Part shown: in pieces, positions 10,201 to 20,023 of the stretch
Numbering within the stretch: position 1 is the first letter of the stretch
Layout of the letters: each line of letters opens with the position of its first letter
NCBI GenBank assembly: GCA_964017195.1
Contig: OZ024887.1
Span: 496,001 to 560,000 of the forward strand
Length of the DNA stretch: 64,000 nucleotides
DNA from: Siderastrea radians
Taxonomy: Eukaryota > Cnidaria > Anthozoa > Scleractinia > Rhizangiidae
Reading direction: 5' to 3'
Notes under the pieces: generated by a model
Told to the model about the DNA's origin: nothing
The model's database searches: none
Seen by the model: only the letters and a program-made list of their open reading frames with translations
Position numbers and translations under genes: made by a program

Positions 10201-11238
10201 CCAGCATTACAAACATCAGCAGGGAAATTAACTCATCACGTTGCAGATAATATTTCAGATCCTTTATTGTCACAACTACAAACATGAGAGGCTGAAAAAA
10301 CTGTATCAAATTCCTAAATGAGCCAGACTCAACATACCTAGTATGCCGAAAGCGACATAGAAACCACATTTAGTCGCTTAACAAACGATCAGAGGTCAAA
10401 TTTGACTGAGAATAACAAACAGTGGGCGCAAGCCACAAGAATCCAAATGGTTATCAGAAAAACATCAATATGACCTCGAGATCAAAGTCTAAAAATGTGA
10501 CGTTTAAGTTGAAATGGCTCAATTCAGTAACCATTTAAAATCCTCCTAACTAAACCCACTACAAAAATACAAGAAGCAAAATTAGTCGAAAGACCAAGAC
10601 ATGTAAGGCGAAGCATATGAAAATGTGAAGTAGGAGTCGTGCAGGCCTCCCAACCCCATTTCATAACTGAGGAACTACGATCTCCTTTCTGCTGTGATCC
10701 ATAGCTCAGATGTAAGAAAATGTCCGGATCAGCTGCAGAAAATAAAACCACCTCAGTCCTGGTTCAAGTTCCTCAAAAGGACGATTTGATTTGAATCTAC
10801 ACTTTTTGTGTTCAGCAGTTGTTCATAGAGTATAATTATTCAAAATGGCGGCTGGAGGCTGTGTGGACGAAAATAAACAAGTTACGTGCAATGTGAGCAG
10901 TTCTTTCCATGGCACTCATTCGAAATAGTATTTTTTTAGGGGTAGTCCATTTTAGGGGTAGTGCATAGCACAGTAATGCTGTGTGCTATACTCTTGTTTG
11001 AGTGGCAGTCTTTCTTATTTTAACTATGCAGCTTCAGTATCCTGCCAGCCATGACATTTATTTCTTCAGGTACTGTTTACCATACTTTCAATGATTTTTT
11101 TTTCTAATCTTTTGTTTTCCTTCGCAGAGAGCTGTGCTAGACTTTCGGCTGTCAGAACCCAGCTGGTACACCATTGGTCTTGTGCTTATGCTGGGAACTT
11201 TAGCTGTTTTCTTTGCAACAAGGAAGACAGGAACATAA
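7282..11238 (+). CDS. BAK1: BAK-like pro-apoptotic BCL-2 family protein (two exons)
   Basis: Exons 7282-7845 and 11128-11238 join in frame at a complete codon (donor GTGAGC, acceptor TTCGCAG) to give 224 residues; human BAK has 211. The N-terminal acidic segment is followed by a BH4-like helix (about 24-40), BH3 at 83-99 (VIGRRLGEIGDEIDAKY, with the invariant Leu and the GD pair), BH1 around 131-147 (SGINWGRIVALLCFGYE) and BH2 around 180-190 (QWIAQHGGW). Exon 2 supplies a C-terminal membrane anchor (YTIGLVLMLGTLAVFF) ending in a basic tail. Family knowledge: BAK inserts in the outer mitochondrial membrane and oligomerises through BH3-groove exchange to release cytochrome c. The anchor, the BH3 and a BAK-style GINWGR BH1 favour BAK over BCL-2 or BAX, although pro-survival members also carry BH1-BH3. 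All key motifs are intact. Confidence 0.93.
8566..8582. repeat. C17 homopolymer in the BAK intron
   Basis: Seventeen consecutive C on the plus strand; similar runs occur at 11479-11492 (C14), 14336-14347 (G12) and 35491-35506 (G16). Potential triplex or i-motif formers and a sequencing-error hazard. Confidence 0.85.
8854..9112 (+). mobile_element. tRNA-derived SINE in the BAK intron
   Basis: Starts GGGGAGCAGGGATGGCGCAG, containing a tRNA A box (TGGCGCAGTGGTGAGAGCAC) and a diverged B box (GGCTCGACTCC). A fixed tail with GTTGGTTCTCATCCTTGCTC and a TAAAGTTATTTG end follows. No ORF of its own; the short frames here are incidental. The family is distinct from the 6-kb SINE. It lies in the sense orientation within intron 1 of BAK, well away from both splice sites. 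Confidence 0.7.
9248..9620. mobile_element. MITE with 3-bp TAA duplication (PIF/Harbinger-like)
   Basis: Terminal inverted repeats GGGGGCAATATG at 9248-9259 and CATATTGCCCCC at 9609-9620, extending with mismatches to about 20 bp. They are flanked by TAA at 9245-9247 and 9621-9623. No transposase is encoded in 373 bp. A TWA target duplication is characteristic of PIF/Harbinger elements; the superfamily call is inference. Located in the BAK intron. Confidence 0.65.
10086..10965. mobile_element. Inverted-repeat element with GGACTACCCC termini in the BAK intron
   Basis: Left end ACTACCCCTAAAATGGACTA at about 10090 is matched by its reverse complement, TAGTCCATTTTAGGGGTAGT, at about 10943. The inverted repeat is ~27 bp, itself two tandem units of ATGGACTACCCCTAAA. 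Three more degenerate units precede it at 10050-10085. No transposase is recognisable inside. A target-site duplication could not be identified. Near its right end, 10845-10892 is exon-like (see findings). Confidence 0.6.
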
Positions 11239-14200
11239 ATTACAATTTTTGACTAGTTTTATGAATGATTGCAGTCCCTTAGTTAGAAGGAAAAATGCCT
11301 TTGAAAGGTTTTTCTTGGTCATTTTCTTCAAATTAATACACCTATCAATGTTAAGCTGCTGTGGGGGGTTAGACTGATCAGTCTTATTATTCTTTCCATA
11401 TGACTATCAATGCTAATTTATAATACGTATGTGGTAGGGCTACAAAATGACAACTGAGAGGATTTAACCTGAACTGAGCCCCCCCCCCCCCCTTGCCCCC
11501 ATTATGTCTGCAGCTTAACATTTATAGATGCATAGAATAATAATTATAATAAGTGTGAGCACAGATATCCTGATAAAGGCAGACAGCAACCAAAAGAAAA
11601 CTCTTGTCCGGTTAAGACAGTGTCAGTGATGCTTCATATATCATCAGTGTTCATAATGTTGTTTTCTTCTCCCATAAATTATGCAATTTTACATGTGCAT
11701 GACCATCTGTTGTTAAGGTTTCTTATATCCACGATAAAAAGTATTACAGAGAATAATAATTGCACTTTCTTTCTGAAGTTTTAACCTTGATAGGTGTTTT
11801 TCTCATGCACAACCACATGTGAAATTAGGTCTTGATGTTGCGTGTAATGTTTTTTCATGTTTGTGTGTTTAATGTTGTTGCATTTGGTGGCCCAAAAAAT
11901 TCAACGTTGTTGCTCGTGGCTGAGAACAAAAGAAATGGTGAGTGATATCGGATCAAAAGTTTGATGGCAATCAAATTTCATTCATTACCATTCATCATCG
12001 TTGAACAGGATAGCCAAAGAATCGAGGTCAATATATAACGTGCTTGGGCCCTTTTTTTCACAAAACATTGCCCCTTGTCTTTTTCCTGGATCTGTTGTCT
12101 TTTTGGAGAGAATTCCATGGATACAGGGAGTTTTTCAAGTGAATTGTAGGTCACATGAGTCTTCCAAAGTGTTTGTGTAAGGGTATAAAAGATAGCCAAA
12201 GTCATTATGTAATGTGAGTAGTTAACAATGCATCCCATGGTATAGACAACCTCTGGATGTGAGTATTTTTGTGCTTGATTAGTTTACTGCTGTATCAAGG
12301 CCATCAGCTCGCACACTATTATTAAAATATGTACTAGTGAAAAAAAGTTTCTTTATCAGCAAGATGTTTCTTTTCATTGGCTTGTAAATACCCTTTCTCA
12401 TAATTCAGGAGTTGTCTATATACAGTGAGTCTCATCTCATTGATGCATAATTTTTGCCAGGCCACTGAACACTTCACAGCATGGGGTCCAAGTCTCTAAA
12501 CAAATAGCTTATTGGGCTTCCCAGTGTTTTTACAGAGAAACAGCCTTGAAAATTTTTTCTATTTATCTATGTACCAGCAAATAAAAAAGTAAAATAACTC
12601 CTTACGACAACAACTCATTCCTACTACATTTGTAAGTAACCATTGATATGTACTTTAATTTCAAAGAAATGCCTCACTCACATTAAAGCTAACAGGTAAT
12701 ACTAAATTTGCTGTTCAAAGCAAGTTAAGAAAAAGGAAACTTTTAATTGAATATGCTTACTGGAATCATTAGGAAGTTTTGAGTGTGAATTTGATGCAGG
12801 ACAGGCAGTAGCTCTTAATGATAACCTTATTAAAGAACAGGTTTACGTCTTGAAAACATTTTGGAAAGAGTCTTTCATAATTTTATTATTAATACTAATA
12901 AAGAAACAAAACAAAAGTTCTTTAATTTGTTGTATATTCTGAGTGCCTGTGATATTTATGATGGAGTGGAAGGACTTGTACAGAATCAAGTTTTTTTTCC
13001 CTATTTTTGTTTGCTTTTGACTACACTATTACTTTTATTTTATTTTGACATTTTTTCTTTTCTTGTGCAATTAGTTGATTATTAGTAATAACAAAAATGG
13101 ACAAAGCAGCTCAAAGCTGAATGTGAATTTACTTTAATAAATGTTTCTTGTACTTTATATCAGTTGTGTTAATTCTTTTTAATATTTTAAGCAGTATGCC
13201 TCTGATCCAATAATCTTTTGAGCTTTTGCTAGTTACATTCACAAAAGTGACCGGAGTGCATGTCATGCCTTTTAAAGTCAGAACCCACTAGGCACAAGGT
13301 CACAGGGACAGGCATGTGATAAGCCTCCTCATGTGTAGTGCTTAGCAGAATGTCGCTGAGACAAGATGCTCACCTAGTGCATGTGGGAATATAAGCAGTG
13401 AATCCTAGATAGTGATGAGGGTACCTAGAAACTGGATAAATGACACTCGCCTATTGGTTTTTTTTTTTTACTTTGTTGCAGGGACAGGTTGCATGAGTAG
13501 TGCACATAAGGCAACAACAGAAATTTGGGTCATTTTGTCCCTGCGATCTGACGCACAAATTCAAACCAGTTTGAATTTATGTGGCCAGTCATGGGAACAA
13601 AAATTATTCTACAGCAGTGATGAGAATTTTTTATTAAGGCAGGCAGGTCACACAAAGGAAATTACCTTTGCAACCTATCTCTGTCATTTCCCTGCAACCT
13701 GTCACCTAGTATGGCCTGGTCTTTAGGGGGTTAAACCGCACATAGAGTTGAAACCTAAAATGACCATCCTAGAATTTATCCTGACACCCTTTAGGGCTCA
13801 AATGGGCGGGGAAAATATATAAATACTTGCCAGAATTGGTACCTTTGCAGTCCAAATGAACCAAGCAACAGCCACAGAAAGATTTTGGTACCTTTTAGGG
13901 CTGATTTGGACGATACAACTTTGTTGTTTGCTACTTGTTTAATGAAAAGCCTACAACACTAGTTGTTTCATGCAGATCAAAGCTACAAATTGCTTACAAT
14001 TGATGTGCATAGCAAACAAATGTCAAAGGAATCTTGAAACGTTTAAAATCTTATGACAGTCATAGCCAGAGGCAATCGTTTATGATTTAAGTTTAGCTTT
14101 TTAATGACTTGAACTGTGCATGCGACAAAAGTTCCCAAATATCCCAAATTACCAAAAACTGATTAAAAAATATGAATCTTTTAAGGGTCTATATGAGATA

Positions 14201-16813
14201 CCTCATAATTATTTACAAGACATTTTTGCAAAAAATTGATGATGCCAATCAAGAATGCCACATATTATTTGAAATGAAACGTTTTACCAACACTCTAAAC
14301 TTGCAAAAGTTAATTTGGTGAAATGCACCGGGGATGGGGGGGGGGGGCTTTCAAAATCACAAAATAAAGTTGTTATGAAAACTCCTTGTTGCAAGGTAAC
14401 AGGAAGCCAATAATCAAATGAATGGAATTTTCTCGTACTGTTTTGCGGAAGTTCTTTAGTGGGAGAACAAAATAATGGTGCTGAGATAAAAGACTGCTAG
14501 TTTTCTCAGGCAATCTGCAGTCAACAACTTGTAATTGATAAGCACTGACACAAACGATGTGCAAGTAAGGATAACTTTATTTGTGAATACCAACATAAAT
14601 ACAGGGTGCTTATAACACTATAAATAAAATACCTTGGGCATAGTTGCATGCTAATATTTATCTGTTCCTTGCTTAATGATTAATACTGGTATTAAGTACT
14701 ACTTTACTCAGCAACCATACTACATGAACTTTTGCACCTTACCAAAAGTGCAACATTTTTCTAAACTATATTTTAGCTATTTTCAAACTTTCTTTTACAG
14801 TGTCAAATAAATGACTTCCTTCTTTTGTATAACCTAACCTAGAGGCAGCAAAAATTTCCAGTTGTATAAGAGCTACTTGAACTTTCTTACTGGATGCCCA
14901 GACAATTTTGTTACAAAAAGACTACAAACATGATGGAATCTCACAGGATGGACTTCGAGTCTCTTCCCGTGACAAATTATGTTCAGTTGATGCCACATTT
15001 TTTTTAAATGGCTTTTCAAAATCAAATACCCATAAACACTCTCCTTTGGCTAAATGAAAATCAAGCTTTGGAAGAAATCTCCCAATTTACTTCAGCAAGC
15101 TGGTTTTAACCCTTTAAACCCAAATAGTGACAAGCATCTAATTTCTCCTTACAATATCCCTCTCGATCAAACAAACAGGTCATGCAAATACAGGAAATTA
15201 TCACCAAATGTGAAATGTCTTGATGCTTGTGCAAATTCTCCCAACTAGTACCATAAGGAATATATGGAGAACACTAACGAGAATATCCATATTGAAATTG
15301 GGGCTTGAAGGGTTAAGTTGTACTTTCACCAGCTCTAGTCAGATCAAACATGGCATAGTTTATGCATACCATTACACAGTCAAGCTATGAGCAAGATATG
15401 AGCAAGCATGAACTCCAATTGATTTTCTACTAATAGGTTAGATCAGCTGGATTCCTTAACTATTCTGATGAAATCATGTTTTTCTAAAGGCAAACTTCTT
15501 TAATAAGAGACAGTATCTTTTTTTTTTTTACTGTTTACTATCTATTCATGGTCATGGATATGTGTTGTTAAAGACAACAAACTCTCTTATTTGCTCCCCT
15601 GCTACCAAAACAATTAATACACTATCCAAACTCTTAAAAAGAACCCTGCCAAGGCTACTTAAATGACATTCTTTCCTAATAATTATACCCACTTTTTAAG
15701 GAGTGAAACATGCTATGAAGGGCAGGAAATTCATTCCTTTTGTTGTATACATCAGATTTTTGCAATTTACATTTGAAGTCACAGATTCTGGATTCCCTTG
15801 TAGAAAGGTGTACATGTAAATCGCCTTTGTTTACTCTCCTACATGTCAGTACTTATTTCTTAATTCCTGCTGGATAAAGAGCTCTTATTGACAGCAAAAT
15901 ATTGCCTACATGAAGCCCTTCTTCTGAAGGCCTTCTGGTGCTATACCACACAAAAATATGCTTTTGTTTAAAGTTTACACTGGGCCCCATCAATACAAAT
16001 TATTGTTAACAAGTCCTCATATAAAACGGGGCTGTAGTAGTAGAGTAGTTGGTTTATTGAAACAGGCTTTTCAGATAAAACAAAAATGATGACTGCATAT
16101 AAGTTTGCAATAATAAGTTGGTCATGTTAATAGGGTGGTCACAGGATGGGTTCTACTGTACCAGATAAGTGTACTTCAAAGAACCTGAATGACGCATCTA
16201 GTGTTAGCCTGGGATTTATTACAATGCACACAATTGGATCAGGAACCAGATGGAAAATTGGAAATTTAGAACTGAAAGGAAAGGTTGAAATACTTAAATG
16301 TGCAAAGACAGCAAACTGGCCATAACTTGAGTAAAGGTTACTGGAGTGATCAGCCTCCTCTTAGTTGCGATTATGTTGATTACGCTGTAGATCCTACCTC
16401 CGCTGCTTGTGTTTGTAAGTGGGCTTACCAGTAACTGTGTTCACCAATTAGGAGTTTTCCTTTCTTTTTTCTTCTTAATTCAAGTACTTCATAATGGATG
16501 GGATGGCCATCAATTCTAAGGCTCCCCCGGCAGTCCCCACGTTTGCCTGTACATTTTATACTTTCTCAGTTTATGCTGTCTCATCCAACCCTAACCGTAA
16601 CCTCATCTGAGACACCACTTGACTGTTAATAGTTTCTAAACTACAATGTAGTTTTCAAGACAGATGCATGGGAAATCACGTCAGTCAAAATACTAACAAT
16701 TAAATCAACTAAATTTGCATTGTAACCATTATAAGAACAACCTCACACACCAAAGAATAGTACATGTATGGAGAATTCAAACAATTCCCTTTCTTTTTGC
16801 TTTTCCATCTTTT
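11239..16813. other. Long non-coding interval, BAK 3' side to TMEM19 3' side
   Basis: No gene found on either strand: the short frames (e.g. 11978-12238 minus, 12861-13085 plus, 13412-13726 plus) lack family resemblance, splice context and compositional bias. It holds the 3' UTR of BAK at its left edge and of TMEM19 at its right edge, homopolymer runs (C14 at 11479-11492, G12 at 14336-14347) and one MITE at 15105-15316. The rest shows nothing I can identify. Confidence 0.5.
15105..15316. mobile_element. Short MITE with TTAACCCTT termini
   Basis: Left end TTTAACCCTTTAAACCC and right end GGGGCTTGAAGGGTTAA are imperfect inverted repeats bounding about 210 bp of non-coding DNA. The TTAA-rich ends make the target duplication ambiguous. 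No protein is encoded. Confidence 0.55.
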
Positions 16814-18542
16814 CTAATCTATATCATTGATTCCTTTCCACAAAAAGTACCCAATAAAAGGCATTGCAACACTTGTAAGAAGACATGATACAAAGTTGAC
16901 AGCATGGTTGTCTAGGATCGATCTTCCAGAAATATGCCTTGCTGTTGGAGAAGGCTTGTTAACAACACGCTTCTTTACTGAGCAATATCCGGAATACTGC
17001 AAAGTTGCTCCAAGCAGTGAATCAAACACAGATCCTAAAAATCCTCCCAAACATCCAATCACAATGACTGGCCATTGCGGTGGGATTACTGTGATTCTAC
17101 GAATTGCCAAGACAGATACCAGTGTTAAATAATAGGCAACTCCTATCACAGTGCCACCCAGAACACTTGCAACTGTCCCTGTTACTGTGATGCCACCATT
17201 TGTTCCCACAGGGACTTTGGTAAATGACGTTATAAGTACGGGAACATGAGAACTTATTGCTGTTCCTATTTCAGATGCCCAAGTGTCTCCACAGCTACAA
17301 GCAAAGGATCCAAGAATAGCTATGGAAAGCACTGATGAAGTAAAATCTTTTGCGTAGTCAATTGGATGTTCTCCAATACCGACATCAACCATATAAAACA
17401 GAGCCAGAAGTGTTGGGACCCCTCCATTACAAAAAACCTGGATCCAGTTTCTCTGACCTCCTGAAAAACAAAAGTTGAGATCACTTGAACAAGTTGATGT
17501 GCTTGCACTTAGAGTCAGTTCAGTAAGTTAGAGTTGTTCATAAAAATATTTATAAGGATATTTCATGGCTTGAAGATAGATGTCTGTCTCACTTCAGGGA
17601 CAATAAAAAGAAAAGAAAGAAAAAGGAAGAAAGCTGTTCAAATATATGCACCTGTAATTGGCCAGCTGTGATTGGCCATGTTTAATAACAGAATATAATA
17701 AAATAATGCTCAGACGCCAAGCCAGATTTGCTCAAAACTAAACAGATTTTCTAAATTTGTTTATATGGGTTAATTATTTATCAGTTCCTGAATGAATATT
17801 GAAAAAGTAGGCCACTTTTCCCTTTCAATCGTCAAATCAGTAGTTGTGTGAGGAGCCAGTTGTACCTGACAACTGCAATTTGTCATCATAACTCAAATGA
17901 AGCTAGTAAGCTTCTAGGTTCCTCAGGTGCTATTTATTTTTTTCAGTTTTTTTTCAAAGTTAAGTTTATTAGTTTGTGATTTGCGAGTGTTGTACTTTGA
18001 CCTTTTTAAATTAATTTTCAATAACTTGCCACTTTTTCATTGGGTAGAACTTGGATAACGGAAATATCATTTCCGTTAGTGGCTTTCCCTTGGTTTAAGC
18101 GTTCCTACTTATTTTTCGTGGGCTTATAAAAACCACGCTGAGCGCTGACCGGTGAACCAAATTTCAATCAGGTCCCAGTCAGGCAGTCAAATAATTAGCG
18201 TTGAAATATTGAGCTACATCTACCGAGTCAGGTAATGAAGTCTTAAAGCATTGCACGCATTAGTTAGCTGATCTCTAAATAGAAACCTTTCTTGAAGTCA
18301 TCTTCTAGTTTCTCTTTGACATTGGACTTGAATCTCGTGAGCTTAGAACTCGTCAGAAAGAACGTTACACAAGAAGCGAAGAAGCAAAGGTTGCTCAAGG
18401 TCAATACGAATCCCACCAACACAGAGGCAAAGGCACCGGTCACATCGAGCGATTTCTTCTTTATCCCATGCTGTACGATAACTAAACACGAAAAAACAGC
18501 GAAAACAGCTCTTGCTAAGAAATGCAAGAAAGGAATACCCAT
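16814..18542 (-). CDS. TMEM19: TMEM19 homologue (DUF92 membrane protein)
   Basis: Two coding exons on the minus strand, 18287-18542 and 16814-17460, join in phase (donor GTTTCT, acceptor TTTTTCAG) to give KGGQRNWIQVFCNGGVP across the junction, the hallmark of TMEM19. About 300 residues from the ATG at 18542; human TMEM19 is about 336. Conserved blocks include KKKSLD..GA near the N-terminus, LTSSKLTR, CSCGDTWASE, KVPVGTNGG, PQWPVIVIGCLGG, DSLLGATLQYSG and ILDNHAVNF. Multiple hydrophobic segments indicate a polytopic membrane protein; the family's biochemical role is unsettled (DUF92 relatives include a phytyl-phosphate kinase). The N-terminus is uncertain: the frame continues upstream of this ATG to a TGA at about 18621, so the first membrane helix of the human protein may lie in an unrecognised upstream exon or be absent. 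Confidence 0.9.
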
Positions 18543-18572
18543 ACTACCCGTTTGGTTTGAAGAACACAACAC

Positions 18573-18979
18573 ATCGCATCCTAAACTTTCCTTCCGCCAA
18601 AAGTAACTCGACCTAGTCTCTCACCGCCACCACAGCCCCCACACACCATGCAACATCTAGCTGGGAGAAATCTGTAGCGTCCTGAAAGGAAAATTCCCAA
18701 AGAAAAATGACAGTTCAATTCAAAATAACCAAAATTGCCGTATCCGAGTTTCCCCTTCGTTTCTTCGGATCAATAAGGCGAATTGAAGGGTAAAGCGTTT
18801 TCCGTTTTCACTTCACAGGAGACTAGTAACTACCGATTCTCCACATGCACATGGGACTCCTGTGCCACCAATTTCAAAATGGCGGTGGTTTGTTGACGGT
18901 GGTTGTGAGGGTGCACCTGAAAAATCTCGTAGTATTGAAAACTTTCGAGGACGGCAATAAGTGAAATTTATGTTTAACG
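18573..18979. promoter_or_regulatory. Bidirectional promoter of TMEM19 and CCDC34
   Basis: The two start codons diverge across 437 bp (18542 minus, 18980 plus). The interval contains AAAATGGCGG at 18876-18885, a good YY1-type motif common at animal housekeeping promoters. On the minus strand there is a strong 3' splice site (TTTTCCTTTCAG, about 18680-18690) that probably ends an intron in the TMEM19 5' UTR. A short upstream reading frame (MLHGVWGLWWR) sits in the TMEM19 leader, in the same frame as the main ORF. Confidence 0.55.
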
Positions 18980-20023
18980 ATGTATGGAGGACTGCAAGGA
19001 GATAATCGTGTTTTTACAGACACATTTTCGGACGATTCCCTTGGTGAATCGACTCGTTCTTTGCTCTCGCCAGTTTATGGCGATGGCGGCAGATTTGAAC
19101 CACCTGAGCTCTCCGAGGGTTCCTTGAGCAGCGGTGATGAGACAGACCACGAAGTCTGTGATCATTCTAAACACAGCGAGAGAAATTACAGCCCTGACTT
19201 TGAGAGGTCTAACAGCTCAGCTAAACCCAAGACGAATGGATTCACGACCCCAACTAATTCATCATTTTCCGGACTCAAAAAATCTTCGAGCAAAACCAGA
19301 TCAAACACAGAAAGCCGCAAAGCTGTTAGCTCTACAACAACTGAAAACAAAGGAGGTTGTCTTTCACCGTGGGAAATCTGGCTTGTGCAAAAGACTGCAG
19401 AAGATCGTGAGAAGACGAAACGAAAAAGACTTCAAAAGAAGAAGGAAAGAGAAGAAGGCGAGAAAGAGAAACATAAAAGGGAAGCACTACTCAAACAAGC
19501 AAGCGAGAAGTACGAGGAATGGCTGGAAAACAAAAAGAAAGTTATTGTGGATGAAAAAAGAAAGAAACAACTTCAGGAACAGTCTGAACAAGAGAAGAAA
19601 GAGAATGAAAACCGCTTAATTTTAGAAAAAGCGGCAGTGAAATACACCAACTGGCTCGAGGAGAAGAAAGCAGAGGAAAAAGAAAAGAGAAGGAAAGAGA
19701 AAGAAGATGCAAGAATGAAGAAAGATAGGCAAGTAGAAAGAAAGTTACAAAATGAAGAAGCTTATAGCAAATGGATTGAAGAGATTAGAGAGAGACCTAA
19801 ACCTGTTTATAACAGCTTTGGTTACACAGGAGGAATGTTGACAGGGTATTATGAATGGGGTTCATATCCTGCACCAAGTTACTGTAATCCAATTCCTTGG
19901 GTACCACCAAAAGTGAAAAGAAACAATGAGAGAAGAAAGGGAAAAATGGAAATGCAGCCAGCATCACCACCGCTTCTGTTCAGAGACATTGAAAACAGGA
20001 AGGCAAAGCAAAAGAAGAAATAG
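18980..20023 (+). CDS. CCDC34: CCDC34 homologue, intronless
   Basis: A single uninterrupted 347-residue frame. The first ~120 residues are Ser-rich and disordered. At ~127 comes the family signature LSPWEIWLVQK, then a long Lys/Glu-rich coiled coil (about 140-270) with three spaced EEWL/TNWL/SKWI repeats. The C-terminal block at about 278-311 includes YNSFGYTGGMLTGYY and YPAPSYCNPIPW, diagnostic of CCDC34. Human CCDC34 is expressed in testis and linked to sperm flagellum assembly, so a ciliary or flagellar role is likely here. The frame is continuous although vertebrate CCDC34 has several introns. The head-to-head arrangement with TMEM19 argues against a recent processed copy, and no poly(A) remnant follows. 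The start is the first in-frame ATG. Confidence 0.9.
   Translation: MYGGLQGDNRVFTDTFSDDSLGESTRSLLSPVYGDGGRFEPPELSEGSLSSGDETDHEVCDHSKHSERNYSPDFERSNSSAKPKTNGFTTPTNSSFSGLKKSSSKTRSNTESRKAVSSTTTENKGGCLSPWEIWLVQKTAEDREKTKRKRLQKKKEREEGEKEKHKREALLKQASEKYEEWLENKKKVIVDEKRKKQLQEQSEQEKKENENRLILEKAAVKYTNWLEEKKAEEKEKRRKEKEDARMKKDRQVERKLQNEEAYSKWIEEIRERPKPVYNSFGYTGGMLTGYYEWGSYPAPSYCNPIPWVPPKVKRNNERRKGKMEMQPASPPLLFRDIENRKAKQKKK

Noticed and set aside
19134..19619. A second frame inside CCDC34
   Set aside because: Overlapping frame in Lys/Glu-rich (AG-rich) coding DNA; no independent start context or family match.
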